From: Maribacter forsetii DSM 18668
GTDB lineage: Bacteria > Bacteroidota > Bacteroidia > Flavobacteriales > Flavobacteriaceae
Direction of reading: 5' to 3'
DNA: 64,000 nt
Assembly (NCBI RefSeq): GCF_000744105.1
Contig: NZ_JQLH01000001.1
Location: forward strand, 186,001-250,000
In this document: in pieces, positions 14,401 to 21,361 of the stretch
Layout: each line of letters begins with the position of its first letter
Numbering within the stretch: the stretch's first letter is position 1
Notes under the pieces: generated by a model
Told to the model about the DNA's origin: nothing
Databases searched by the model: none
What the model saw: only the letters and a program-made list of their open reading frames with translations
Program-made: the position numbers and the translations under genes

Positions 14401-17400
14401 GCAGGTCCAGATGCAGCTATTACCGGTAATACGGTAGTAACTGATATTACTTGTGTACCAGGGAATGATGGTACCATAACCATTACCGATGTTGTTGGTG
14501 GATGGGGTGGCTATACCTATTTTGTTGGCACAAGTGCTCCTGTAACTACAGATTTCGTAGCTAACGCTACTTTTGATTCGTTACCTGCTGGTACATACCA
14601 AGCTTGGGTTCGTGATGCTGAAGGTTGTGAGCAATTAATACAAGATAATATTGTACTTGATGTTCCAGACCCAATTGCGGCAACATTAGCAGTAAACATA
14701 GAGAATTGTACAAACTTACAGGGAGAAATAGAAGTTAGTGTGCCAACTGGCGGTCAAGGAAGTAACTATACCTACCAATTGGTAATGAATACGTCTAATT
14801 TCCGTGCTCCGCAGAACACTAGAGTTTTCTCAGGTTTAGGTGCCGGAGTATATGAAGTGATCATTACAGATCAATGGGGATGTACATTTACAACTCCTCC
14901 AGTAGAATTATACGAACAGTTAAGTGCAACTACTACAGTAGACAAAGCTATTGATTGTACGGGTACACCAGGTGGTACTATAACTATCAATGTAACCGGT
15001 GGTTCATCAAACTTAGAGTTTATAATGACACCTCCAACAGGTGCTGCAGTAACTCAGTTGAATGACCCAACATTTACAGGTTTGGTTGATGCTGGTACAT
15101 ATAGTTTCTTAGTAAGAGATTTAGATACTACAAATCCTGTTTGTGAGTACCCTGTAACGCAAGAGTTAGCTCCTGCCATTCCGCCAGTATTTACAGATTC
15201 TCATATAGATATAACTTGTTTTGGAGCTAATGATGGTTCAATTACATTGACACAAGTGGAAAACGGAGTAAACCCGTTAACGTTTACCATATCTCCTGTA
15301 GCAGGAACATTTAACCCAAGCAACAATACGTTTGAGGGTTTACCTCCAAACACCTATGTTGTGACTGCAACAGGAACTAACGGTTGTACTACGGCATCAG
15401 GTAACATTATAATAGACGAACCTGCATTAATATCGAACATAGATACTACAGTTGTAGAATTCGGTTGTACTGCTGGTAATAATCCTAACAACGCTAGAAT
15501 TACAGTTGACGAGACTGCCATTACCGGTGGTAGCGGTAACTATGTAATCTATGAATTTGTGGATAGCAGTTTGGCTGTGGTACAATCTGGTGCATCAAAT
15601 GTATTAGTGGTTACAAATAGAGCAGGTGATACTTATACCATTAATGTTTATGATGACAAGGGTTGTGCTGGTAGCACAACAGCTACTGTTCTTCCTTTTG
15701 ATGAAATTACCGATATAGACGCTTCGGTTTCAAATACGGTTACATGTGCTCCTGGTAGCGATGGCGAAATTACGGTAGTGGTGACATCTACCTTAAGCGA
15801 CCCAACTAGGTTCCAATATAGTATTGATAATGGCATCAGCTACCAAATTTCCAACGTGTTCGGTAGTTTGTCTGCGGGATCGTATACGATTTTGGCAAGA
15901 CATATTGATACGGGTTGTGTGGTTTCTGTTGCAGAAACTATAGAAGAGCCAAACACATTTACCATTGATGTTGTTAAAACAAGTGATGTAATTTGTTTTG
16001 GAACTGATACGGGTGCTGTGAACTTTGAATTAGTTGATGCAACCTATCCTGGCGGATTTAATTGGACTATTTATGACACTGAGGGAACATTAGCAGATAC
16101 TAGTGATGATACGGTTGTTATTTCTGGTTCAGAAGTAACAACAAATGGACCTACAGCAGATATTGACTTATTTGCAGGTAGTTATTATGTTTCTATCACA
16201 CAAGACAACAACCCGTTCTGTACAAATACAGAAGCATTTACTATCAACGGTCCTTTAGCTGATATTACAGGAAATACTGTAGTAACTGATATTACATGTG
16301 TACCAGGAAATGATGGTTCAATTACCATTACCGATGTTGAAGGTGGTTGGGGTGGTTATACGTATTTTGTTGGTACAAGTGCTCCTGCAACTACAGATTT
16401 CGTAGCTAACGCTACTTTTGATTTGTTACCTGCTGGTACTTACCAAGCATGGGCTCGTGACGCTGAAGGTTGTGAGCGATTAATTCAAGACAATATTGTA
16501 CTTGATGTTCCAGACCCAATAGCAGCAACATTAGATGTAAACATAGAGAACTGCACCAACTTACAAGGAGAAATTGAAGTGAGTGTGCCTACTGGCGGTC
16601 AAGGAAGTAATTATACATACCAATTAAGATTAAACGGTGCTGATTTCCGTGCTCCACAGAACACGAGAGTATTCTCAGGTCTTGGTGCTGGTAGTTATGA
16701 TGTTACTATTATAGACCAATGGGGTTGTCCTTTTACAACTAATGCGGTGGTGCTTTATGAGCAAATGGATGTTTCTACGACAGTAGATAAGTCTATTGAT
16801 TGTACGGTGACTCCGGGTGGAGAAATAACTGTTAATGTAACCGGTGGTTCAACAAACCTTGAGTTTGAAATGACTACTCCTTTAGGTTCTGTGGTAACTC
16901 AAACAACAGGTGTGTTTACAAACTTAACAGAGGCTGGAACATATACTTTTGTGGTTAGGGATTTAGATACGACAAACCCAGTTTGTGAAAGAACGGCAAC
17001 TCAAGTTCTAGATGCGCCAGTAGCACCAGTACTATTGAATGCAACTATTGTTAACGTAAGTTGTTTTGGGGATAGTAATGGTAGTATAAGAGCCAATATT
17101 GATCCGGCAACAGATGATAATCCTATTTATCAATATGAATTATATGATATTGCAGATTTGGTAACGCCAATTGTGCCTGCTCAAAACGATCCGTTGTTTA
17201 CAGGTTTAGCTGCAGGAGAATACCAAGTAAGAGTAATTTCTAGTAGAGGCTGTGATGCTGTTAAGAATGAAACCATTACTCAACCAACGCAATTAACCGT
17301 TTCTGCAACAGCAACAGAATTTAGTTGTGCGGCAGATAATAGTGTAAATACTGCGACTATAACAGCTACGGCTGGTACAGGTACAGGAACCGCACCATAC

Positions 17401-20352
17401 CTATACAGTATTGATAATGTTATTTTCCAAGCGTCAAATACATTCAATGTTACGGACGATGGAAGCGTACAAACCATAGATGTTTACGTAAAAGATGCCA
17501 ATGGTTGTACCCGTTTCGATACCGTTACAATTCAACCTATAAATACATTTACGGCTACAGTAGCTCAAGATGTCGAAATTACATGTACAAACGATGAGAG
17601 AATAACAATTTCAGTAGTTGATAATGGTTTGGTACATAACTACGGTTATGAGTTGTTACCAATTGGTAATGCCACAGGTACTTTGGTTAGTACAACAGCA
17701 ACATCTGCAACTTACGATTTAAATACTGTTGGTTCCTATGTATTTAGAGTTACAGATTTAGATACGGGTTGTTATGTTAATACGGAAAGTTATACGGTTG
17801 CTCCGTTCGATTTTATAACTGCTACGGCAACGGCCATAACAGAAGTTACATGTTTTGGTGACACCAATGGTAGTTTAGAAATTGACATTGATGGCTATAC
17901 TGGTAATTATACTTATGAAGTCATTAATAGTGCAGGTACATCTGTTATAGCAGCAACTGCTTCGGATACCAGTGTTAATCCAAGAACAATAACAGGGTTA
18001 TCCGGTGGTAGCTACTATGTTACCATTACAGAAACAGATGTTCCCTTTTGTTCTGAAGATACAAATATGGTGACTATAATTTCTCCGGATAGACCACTGA
18101 GCGGTGTGATAACGCCTTTGGCAGAAGCTACTTGTACAGATGATCAAGGGGTTATTGGAGTTGAAATAGAGGGCGGCTATAGTCCTTATGATATCGTATT
18201 GACTAACACTACAACCGGTGATATTTATACCATGGACGATGTAAATGAAGGAGTCTTTACAGATTTAGCTGCGGGTGCTTTCACAATAAGTATTACCGAT
18301 GATGCCGGATGTATTGTAAATTATACTGAAACATTAACGCCAGCAACACCTATAGTGGCTAATGCAACTCCGCTTGTAACAGACCTAGCTTGTTACGGTG
18401 ATACAGGAGCGGTTGTAACTGCAAATGTAACAGGTGGCGGTAGTGGAAATTATAGTTATCAGTTGAACTATTATGATGAAACCGGTACTACGATTACAAC
18501 GACTACTGGACCACAGACGAATCCTAATTTTACGGATTTAGGAGCAGGTTTCTATAGTATTACCGTAGTTGATGGTTGGAACTGTGACACCACAACAAAT
18601 ACTGTTGAGGTAAGAGAGCCAACAGAAGTACAGGCAAGTTTAATTAGAACAGATGCATTAACATGTGCTGAAGGTGCTGAGTTTGAACTTACTGCATCAG
18701 GTGGTAGTGGTACATATGAATACAGTGTAGATAATATCAACTTCTTGCCAATGTCAGGTAATGTTGTTTACTTGCCAGAAACAGGTACGTATCAAGCAGG
18801 TAGATATCAATTCTATGTTCGTGATGCTATTAACGGTTGTGAATCTGCAATCTCCAATGCAATTACAGAAAACGAAATACCGCCGTTATTGCTATTTGTT
18901 GATGATACTGCTGCGGTACTGAACTGTACAGGTGAAAGCACGGCTATCATTTATGCAACTGCCGATGGCGGATTAGGTAACTACCAATATGAATTGTTTA
19001 CAGATAGTTCTTTAAGCGTAGCTTCTAGAATTGCCGGTCCACAATCTCAAGGTGTGTTTAGAGATTTAAGTGCAGGTACTTATTACGTGACTGTAGTTAG
19101 TGATGATTGTACAACAACACCTGAAACTGTTGTTATTGTTGAGCCAACACCGTTGTCTTACACAGATAACGTAGTAGATATTACATGTTCTGGTGAAAAT
19201 GACGGTGAAATAACTGTTACACTTTCAGGCGGAGCTGGTGGTTATCAATATGCGATTTCACCGAACTTGAATCAGTTCTACGATGAAAACACGTTTACAG
19301 AATTGGCTCCTGGCGAGTATACGATAATCGCACAAGATCAAAACGGTTGTTTTGAATACTTGACCTATACCATTTCTGAACCAGCAAGTTTGGTTGTTGA
19401 AGTAGAGACTACACCGGAAATTTGCGTTGATAGTCAAGATGGTACTATAATTCTTGATATCACAGGAGGTACGGCACCATATAGCACAGCGTTGAATTCT
19501 AATAGCGATGCAGATTTTGTATTGAACAGAACAGAGTTCTATGACATGGCTGCTGGTAATTACCTAATCGTAATTAAAGATGCTAATGGCTGTGATACTA
19601 ACGTTGTTGTTGATATAGAAACCGGTGTAAACTTAAATGCTACCGTAGTACCGGTATATGAATGTTCAAGTGATACACCAGATAATTTTGTGAATATCAC
19701 CCTAGAGGATGATAGTGTAATTGGAGATGTGTTATACGCAATAGATTCTGTGGACCCTGCAGATCTTCAATTAAATCCTGATTTTAGAAACTCGGCACCA
19801 GGCAACCATTACATTACAATTGCTCATGCTAATGGGTGTATACAAACAGTTGACTTCGTAATTGAAGCCTTTGAACCGTTAACACTTGTATTGGAGCAGA
19901 ATAACATGAACGAAATAACTGCTGTTGTTGAAGGTGGTCGTGAAGGTTATACATACTATTTCGATGGCTATGATAATGGTGACAATAATACGTTCTATAT
20001 CACTAGAACAGATACCTATGAAGTTCGTGTTGTTGATGAGAACGGATGTTCTACTATTGCTAACATATTTATGGAGTTCATAGACATTGAATTGCCTAAT
20101 TTCTTTACTCCTGACGGAGATGGGCAGAACGATTTATGGATACCTAGAAACATTGAACAATACCCTCAAATACTAATAAAAATATTTGATCGTTATGGTA
20201 GAGTGGTTTCCGAACAAGAAGTTGATTCTGAAGGTTGGGACGGAACATACTTAGACAACGAATTGCCAACTGGAGACTACTGGTATGTAGTGAAACTGAA
20301 CGGCGATCGAGATGAAAGAGAATTTGTTGGACACTTTACTTTATATCGTTAA
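2446..20352 (+). CDS. Giant SprB-repeat adhesin with T9SS type B sorting domain
   Basis: A cell-surface protein of about 5970 residues (roughly 0.6 MDa). From this start it opens with a signal peptide (MGKQYSKCLFFILFLALGLQTAVAQ region, cleavage after AQ). A beta-rich head of about 380 residues follows, then a DUF11-like domain (about 3610-4000), then dozens of SprB-type repeats of about 75-90 residues (about 5080-20080). These repeats show the pattern V(T)xxTCFGxxDGxI, GGxxPYxYS, FxxLxAGxYxVxVxDxNGC. The last 90 residues are a gliding-associated C-terminal (CHU_C) domain with FFTPDGDGQNDLW, YDRYGRVV-like and GWDGTY motifs, the sorting signal for type B T9SS cargo. The family includes the gliding adhesin SprB; a role in gliding or attachment is inferred. 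In-frame Mets at 2368 and 2398 would extend the N-terminus by 26 or 16 residues; I chose 2446 because it puts the hydrophobic segment near the N-terminus. The partner gene follows after 14 bases. Confidence 0.93.
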   Translation: MGKQYSKCLFFILFLALGLQTAVAQVKNDFDVRYEADIRGELTFIANNIVNRQVAERTERQWVFRNGRWRRENVTIPAVSPNEPLNATGSSSDYNDNYDMQYIDVDNDNSTFSSSSANLEIPDVDCSLVRYAGLYWSAVYVNPDRSNIDDIKFRTPGGTYQDITADEIIFDGNGDVDFGYYSPYAAYKDVTSIVSGLANPNGDYFVANVRASTGNNISGGISGGWKMVIVYENPNLPGDKFITTFDGYAGVKSGESIDIPVNGFTTLPAPFPVYANMGVGALEGDNRIGGDALQINANGSFTTLSNGQNPANNFFNSSITQFDAQYTNRNPNSINTLGWDVDLFEIPNGGASNTVIPNGSTSAILRASSSQDKYDIFFTSFDVDIIAPNIVLEKRVQTPGGVDITGQGVNLGQTLDYVLTFENIGNDDGVNYTIRDVLPVNVSPPDGRSFFNDADFSFPAQICTGTPRTCYEITYTYDPSSREIVFNVPDVYVEDEDGEYSIIFRVQVAENCFDFIDACSDLIENLAYSSYRGENNSAQVTDDPSVTDFNSCGFVVPGATNFLLDDLSDCNFQRTIELCGTSTILNAGDGFDSYVWYRDTNSNGEIDASDIEINDGDPDNDPSTQVVTLVGQYIVDKIVADPCKGFKEIINVEPFGSGNLPNPVTEYFNEVNGDADPSNDIPGEIVFCSDDNSFLPKIFLCGINDTQPLAVNIVDAQSVAWEILDEGSCGVTVGEDCANRALTCSWTEVGTGSNYLLNAPGEYRLSVVYQNGCTSSFYFKSFQNNLDIDFNNRDIVCDTDGNITITNIGAGYGYQLVDNDTNNTIVPFSANNGPSFDFASGENGSYRVEVTQLDTNGDPIQDACIFSTPVIGIRERAVTYDVSVTPETCFNLGTVTLQITDADSPYDFEIRLDDGTNGGLGTLVDSQNGHADNNYPFTDVSAGNYIAYISTDDGCSYSEAVTVLDENDLELTASVDQHITCEDGIISMNASGGNPDYSYVIWSYVDEGGTTVTSYSDFADIPATNFQTETTFNVSGAGDYVFLVLDRTGCYVESNTVSIEYHPTADFDPTTVTDVLCFGETTGRIQFNVTNPNGYTLDFALFDDTDQPLADNSTGSFPNLATGDYRVEITQTRGTATCISEESFSIDAPTAAISGDAILVQDYTCLQEGIIEAQNVIGGTAPYSYSIDGINFVPDTTANANRFENLTDGSYTITIRDANNCTFVTNQIVIDRPNPPTDLTIVESQITCPTGTSNLTVNAINGTAPYIYSITAPSAIVPTSTSGNEAVFEDLSPDTYTVRITDADGCFYEENYTINAINPISASGETTQPISCFGAEDGIIRFNVNFQAGQNFTYTITGPTGVERTGGTEAVIDNINNLAAGIYTIDIVDTDTNCTYSSTHELEGPASALTISNLTETQPSCITDGSVSVTASGGWGSYVYALNNPDNSVFGSNSTGSFTGLTQSGTYNGTVTDANNCSIPFTFDLDAAEAPVLVITPNQDCFDDAVLLTLTASVSSGGDGTFEYSLNGGPFSSNNVFSDLSAGTYTVEVRDGNNCTDAESITVNPALTLTASASNITACGTDTDINISAAGGDGNYVYAVVNDGATPNAGDFDPSSIVTVTGTGVYDVYVRDNNGNADFCESSYEITIDQDDALTLSISNTDILCSGENQSTLTIVASGGEAPYTYSINNGANYQTPNTFNNLGAGSYNIRVRDANLCEVNQIYSISEPLNLSASAAVAALVECNPSDGAEVRITNAQGGTQPYMYSFDGGSTYDTSAIGYLLAGSHTVYIQDANNCTFPMDITIEQAPTPPNVELTPSVDYLCDGTGIVTISADNSNLEYTYSIDGVENTPANSNVFDAVTVGTHTVSVDYISSTPPSVSTLLQENFGSGVNTSISQIDPLYCYEPQDGSESLCGFGTDTHIQDGEYSVTSVISNPYGSWLSPNDHTGIANGRFLAINVGGAAGVGGIIYAKRGVEIIPNRDITISLYAFNLLRNGTSGGDPTIEIELVDAGGNVIASTATGNIPKNNGINDWQNYNVTLDPGSNSNLDIVIRTNSAVVNGNDIAIDDISATQTPEQCSQTVTIDVTVEDGNAFEASLLSSKDLDCTGDNSGSITFEVDNYGASGFEYSLDNFVNILGSTTVSPQTIPGLAAGSYRVYVREVGSSLPGCTTFFDHTIDEPTLVVASADLTQDFTCNNGGAEITASATGGTPGYEYQLEEDALGVVTLYQTSAVFNGLPAGTYNVRVRDANGCTDLTDTPIVVTDPETPNFTLLETNCYSGSNDATITVDVTAGNGDYQFRINGGSYVTPSPIDGTTYTFTGLSNGTYTVEVTDAYGCDAPAQTVTIEQEVTVSASASTITACGTDSEINITAAGGDGNYVYAVVTDGTTPNAGDYSATNTVTVTGAGDYDVYVLDNNGAADACSAMYDINIDQDAPVAATPTVVDVTCFGGNNGSISLAASGGEAPYTYSIDGGTFGTVSTFTNLTAGTYDVRVRDVNDCELILSVPVDELPEIVAESAQTEDYTCNQLAEITVGGVTPTAGGSGSYQYSLNGGTWTTATTGGTVFTGLTDGTFTVQVRDANNIACVIDLPSIIIAPLPTAPSLTSSVDYSCDGTGIITILPNDASYTYSINGNTPQTSNVFNSVAVGQHTVTVDYGSDCTTDIIVDVQDGNAFEAAIQSFEDLDCNADNSGTITFEVDNFGAGGYEYSYDSSFSTIAGSDTLATHQITGLAAGTYTIYVRDVDNPIAGCTVPLTQTITEPSVLVVSNTPVQPTCDDDGSVTINVTGGTSAYSYVIELPDASSTPAQNSGIFTGLDQLGLHTITVTDANGCTETDTFTLVAPAIPVASILPSSDVCFDSSVSGSATIEVGATGGVGPYSYRMGTGTFTTSSTFTNLTPGSYTFEIRDANGCTDTVAFDIEPQLTATLTLNKDLDCTVSPDATMDLQVAGGYAPYTYELDVNSGGYTAFTGTFPYATSTAGTYRFRVTDNQGCTAVSNIVTVTPTVNPVATETVTNPTCFGDTNGIVEINVDPNFGSSPYEISFDSSAFTSQRVYTGLAAGTYNYIVRDSKECTYNGSVTVVDPVLFDANVVATDVSCGATGDIPGSIDITITSGGAPNFTYTLYDNLNNVVPTTGPNPVVNTTATTVTFDGLAFGDYYVRVLDANGCEYYENPVRVLSNPYVAIETLTQAVSCTTGGTVDLLASGGSGNYDFTIYTTGIAPDSEAAGANSDEEIATYTGLTPGQSYVFQVIDTDTNCSSFVEVDIDPVSNIDVVADPTVTDVSCFGDTNGSIAFQFEEYDPSVTVINYEIRESISNTPLGGAYSGSVTGPPSPGPTPLETVSNIPPGDYVLFFQEATTPECTNTYEFRILEPNPVTLTLADQNNGYCSEDANVTVIAGGGNGSYTYAYVENGVSPVAGDYVTSNYAELDPSVNTEWDIYVMDGNGCSTALPLDVTIADDPTPAISGVVINQCTADEGDFIIEITLDGEGIQPYTLSINSGSYQSSTLTTAGSTHQFTDLSSGNYTVQVRDFNGCGNVETIEIFAPTSISAEVTTQPSCTEGDGEIIITAYGGSTFYEYELFDNGGVSVTGSPQPSPIFTGLDSGIYTAHVYDTVLGGCTAQTDVELELATPVLFTTDITDVTCFGATDGSIVAILDASMDNPPYVYQLFIETAPSVLTPASAPQTTGTFTNLAANDDYVVRVTSGRGCELEVDSPVGTPLQIANVNADVVEFGCTAGNNLNNATITVDTAAITGGSNTYLTYEFIDSSSAVVQYGSSNVLTVTDRTGETYTINVYDDNGCSGNTTATVLPYDELTGATAAVTNTVTCTPGFDGEITLTATSTASDDTKYEYSIDNGTTYLSTNVFGGLSAGNHNFLIRHTDTGCIVTASAIIEEPNTFTVDVVKTSEVICFGTNTGEVTFELIDATYNTGFDWEIFRTDNTSVLSGSEAANGPTPIINLGVGEYYVSISQTNNPFCTNVEFFNIAGPDAAITGNTVVTDITCVPGNDGTITITDVVGGWGGYTYFVGTSAPVTTDFVANATFDSLPAGTYQAWVRDAEGCEQLIQDNIVLDVPDPIAATLAVNIENCTNLQGEIEVSVPTGGQGSNYTYQLVMNTSNFRAPQNTRVFSGLGAGVYEVIITDQWGCTFTTPPVELYEQLSATTTVDKAIDCTGTPGGTITINVTGGSSNLEFIMTPPTGAAVTQLNDPTFTGLVDAGTYSFLVRDLDTTNPVCEYPVTQELAPAIPPVFTDSHIDITCFGANDGSITLTQVENGVNPLTFTISPVAGTFNPSNNTFEGLPPNTYVVTATGTNGCTTASGNIIIDEPALISNIDTTVVEFGCTAGNNPNNARITVDETAITGGSGNYVIYEFVDSSLAVVQSGASNVLVVTNRAGDTYTINVYDDKGCAGSTTATVLPFDEITDIDASVSNTVTCAPGSDGEITVVVTSTLSDPTRFQYSIDNGISYQISNVFGSLSAGSYTILARHIDTGCVVSVAETIEEPNTFTIDVVKTSDVICFGTDTGAVNFELVDATYPGGFNWTIYDTEGTLADTSDDTVVISGSEVTTNGPTADIDLFAGSYYVSITQDNNPFCTNTEAFTINGPLADITGNTVVTDITCVPGNDGSITITDVEGGWGGYTYFVGTSAPATTDFVANATFDLLPAGTYQAWARDAEGCERLIQDNIVLDVPDPIAATLDVNIENCTNLQGEIEVSVPTGGQGSNYTYQLRLNGADFRAPQNTRVFSGLGAGSYDVTIIDQWGCPFTTNAVVLYEQMDVSTTVDKSIDCTVTPGGEITVNVTGGSTNLEFEMTTPLGSVVTQTTGVFTNLTEAGTYTFVVRDLDTTNPVCERTATQVLDAPVAPVLLNATIVNVSCFGDSNGSIRANIDPATDDNPIYQYELYDIADLVTPIVPAQNDPLFTGLAAGEYQVRVISSRGCDAVKNETITQPTQLTVSATATEFSCAADNSVNTATITATAGTGTGTAPYLYSIDNVIFQASNTFNVTDDGSVQTIDVYVKDANGCTRFDTVTIQPINTFTATVAQDVEITCTNDERITISVVDNGLVHNYGYELLPIGNATGTLVSTTATSATYDLNTVGSYVFRVTDLDTGCYVNTESYTVAPFDFITATATAITEVTCFGDTNGSLEIDIDGYTGNYTYEVINSAGTSVIAATASDTSVNPRTITGLSGGSYYVTITETDVPFCSEDTNMVTIISPDRPLSGVITPLAEATCTDDQGVIGVEIEGGYSPYDIVLTNTTTGDIYTMDDVNEGVFTDLAAGAFTISITDDAGCIVNYTETLTPATPIVANATPLVTDLACYGDTGAVVTANVTGGGSGNYSYQLNYYDETGTTITTTTGPQTNPNFTDLGAGFYSITVVDGWNCDTTTNTVEVREPTEVQASLIRTDALTCAEGAEFELTASGGSGTYEYSVDNINFLPMSGNVVYLPETGTYQAGRYQFYVRDAINGCESAISNAITENEIPPLLLFVDDTAAVLNCTGESTAIIYATADGGLGNYQYELFTDSSLSVASRIAGPQSQGVFRDLSAGTYYVTVVSDDCTTTPETVVIVEPTPLSYTDNVVDITCSGENDGEITVTLSGGAGGYQYAISPNLNQFYDENTFTELAPGEYTIIAQDQNGCFEYLTYTISEPASLVVEVETTPEICVDSQDGTIILDITGGTAPYSTALNSNSDADFVLNRTEFYDMAAGNYLIVIKDANGCDTNVVVDIETGVNLNATVVPVYECSSDTPDNFVNITLEDDSVIGDVLYAIDSVDPADLQLNPDFRNSAPGNHYITIAHANGCIQTVDFVIEAFEPLTLVLEQNNMNEITAVVEGGREGYTYYFDGYDNGDNNTFYITRTDTYEVRVVDENGCSTIANIFMEFIDIELPNFFTPDGDGQNDLWIPRNIEQYPQILIKIFDRYGRVVSEQEVDSEGWDGTYLDNELPTGDYWYVVKLNGDRDEREFVGHFTLYR
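7159..8061 (+). repeat. Adhesin block duplication 1, copy A (first part)
   Basis: 301 codons inside the adhesin gene align collinearly with 9511-10416 (302 codons). Both begin with ASxITACGTD, pass through AAGGDGNYVYAVV and (T)PSVDYxCDGTGI, and end at HTVxVDY. This copy is then interrupted by an inserted domain (8062-8679), after which the match resumes at 8680 with the DGNAFEA segment. Divergence is substantial, so the duplication is old. Confidence 0.75.
8062..8679 (+). other. Inserted carbohydrate-binding-like (jelly-roll) domain in the adhesin
   Basis: 206 codons (ISSTPPSVSTLLQENFG... to ...IDDISATQTPEQ) sit inside an otherwise collinear duplicated block; the sister copy has only three codons (GSD) at this place. 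The segment is not SprB-like. It has the LLQENFGSG opening, DGEYSV, GRFLAINVG, a WQNYNVTL strand and the ending IAIDDISA, the general pattern of galactose-binding-like or MAM-like beta-sandwich modules seen in other flavobacterial surface proteins. Glycan binding is a guess from the fold. Confidence 0.6.
9511..10416 (+). repeat. Adhesin block duplication 1, copy B
   Basis: This is the collinear counterpart of 7159-8061. It continues after only three codons (10417-10425) into CTTDIIVDVQDGNAFEA, which matches the sequence after the insertion in copy A (from 8680). It therefore shows the uninterrupted form of the block. Confidence 0.75.
13618..15147 (+). repeat. Adhesin block duplication 2, copy A
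   Basis: 510 codons of SprB repeats correspond to 15436-16989. They run from the VVEFGCTAGNN motif to the DLDTTNPVCE motif in the same order of repeats. Within it, 14419-14781 is far more conserved than the rest. Confidence 0.85.
15436..16989 (+). repeat. Adhesin block duplication 2, copy B
   Basis: 518 codons match 13618-15147, with the copies separated by about 1.82-1.85 kb start to start. The offset changes by 27 bases because this copy carries an extra insertion (around DTEGTLADTSDDT, 16075-16125). The segment 16264-16626 matches 14419-14781 over 121 codons with only about 7 residue differences by eye. Confidence 0.85.
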
Positions 20353-20366
20353 AAACTTAACCTAAA

Positions 20367-21317
20367 ATGATGATGCGGAACAGTCTATTGACACTGGTAT
20401 TATTTATAAGCGTATTCTCCCTAAGAGGGCAGGAGCTTACTATACCTCAACTATCTCAATACCTTGCTGACAACCCCTTTGTAATGTCCCCAACTTACGC
20501 AGGTATTGGTGACCATGTTAAAATAAGACTTAACGGTCTTACACAGTGGGTAGGTATTAAAGATGCACCCGATACCCAATCTCTAGCTGCAGATATGCGT
20601 GTTGGTGAAAAATCTGGTGTTGGTATGGTACTATATAACGATAGTAATGGACAAACAAAGCAACAAGGAGCTAGGTTTTCTTTTGCACATCACCTTACGT
20701 TAGATCGTTATGATGATGAGTTTTTATCATTCGGTATCTCGTATAACTTTAACCAGTTTAGAATTGATATTCAGGAATTTGATTCTGCAGATCAGGCTGT
20801 TACTGATGATAGAGCAACTACTAATCATAACTTTGATATTGGTGCACTTTATAGGTATGACAAGTTTTATTTCAGTGTTAATGCTTCAAATATCTTAGAT
20901 AAAAATTTAAGTAACTTCAATGCCTTATTCGAACCTAATAGACTAAGAAACTATTATGTGTATACTGGTTATAGGTATATGAAAAAAAGAACCAGCAAGA
21001 TGGAAATTGAGCCATCTGTGTTGTTTCAATTGTTTGAGAGTGATGGGCGTTCCGTTACGGATTTAAACTTGAAATTCAGATTTTACGATTTTGAAGATTA
21101 TTTCTATGCAGGTGTCAACTATCGTTTCTTAAATGATCAAATTGGTAATCCTCTGTATATAGCTCCTATCGCAGGCTTAAAGAAAAGTAATTTTTACTTC
21201 GGATATTCTTATCAAGTGATTCTTAACGAACTTCTTGGTTATAGTTCTGGTACGCATGTTATCACCTTAGGGGTAGATTTATTTCAAGGTATCAGTAATT
21301 GTCGTTGTACATATTAA
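20367..21317 (+). CDS. PorP/SprF family outer-membrane protein
   Basis: 316 residues with a signal peptide (MRNSLLTLVLFISVFSLRGQE) and a predicted beta-barrel: alternating strands such as FFAGVNYRF-like segments and a C-terminal strand with HVITLGVDLFQG. The opening QELTIPQLSQYLADNPFVMSP, with the NPxxxNPAYAG-like stretch SPTYAG, is diagnostic of the PorP/SprF family. These proteins act with type B T9SS cargo and help export it and attach it to the surface. It starts 14 bases after the adhesin stop and almost certainly shares its transcript, so the pair mirrors sprB-sprF of the gliding system. It is probably a paralogue dedicated to this adhesin. The start could be any of the three adjacent Mets. 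Confidence 0.9.
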   Translation: MMMRNSLLTLVLFISVFSLRGQELTIPQLSQYLADNPFVMSPTYAGIGDHVKIRLNGLTQWVGIKDAPDTQSLAADMRVGEKSGVGMVLYNDSNGQTKQQGARFSFAHHLTLDRYDDEFLSFGISYNFNQFRIDIQEFDSADQAVTDDRATTNHNFDIGALYRYDKFYFSVNASNILDKNLSNFNALFEPNRLRNYYVYTGYRYMKKRTSKMEIEPSVLFQLFESDGRSVTDLNLKFRFYDFEDYFYAGVNYRFLNDQIGNPLYIAPIAGLKKSNFYFGYSYQVILNELLGYSSGTHVITLGVDLFQGISNCRCTY

Positions 21318-21335
21318 TCCTTCATGGAGAATCAT

Positions 21336-21343
21336 TAAATTTG
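21336..21343 (+). promoter_or_regulatory. Possible -7 promoter element for folB
   Basis: TAAATTTG fits the Bacteroidota -7 consensus TAnnTTTG and lies 19 bases before the folB ATG. It sits in the loop of a weak TGGAGA/TCTCCA stem (21325-21350). No good -33 box is visible, so this is tentative. Confidence 0.25.
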
Positions 21344-21361
21344 ATCTCCAGAACATAAATA

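Noticed and set aside
13618..16989. Possible CRISPR or satellite array, because of the regular repeats
   Set aside because: The repeats lie in one open frame, vary in sequence and encode SprB domains; there are no identical short repeats with spacers.
21325..21350. Stem TGGAGA/TCTCCA between the porin-like gene and folB as a terminator
   Set aside because: The stem is short with a bulge and no T run follows, so termination is not supported.
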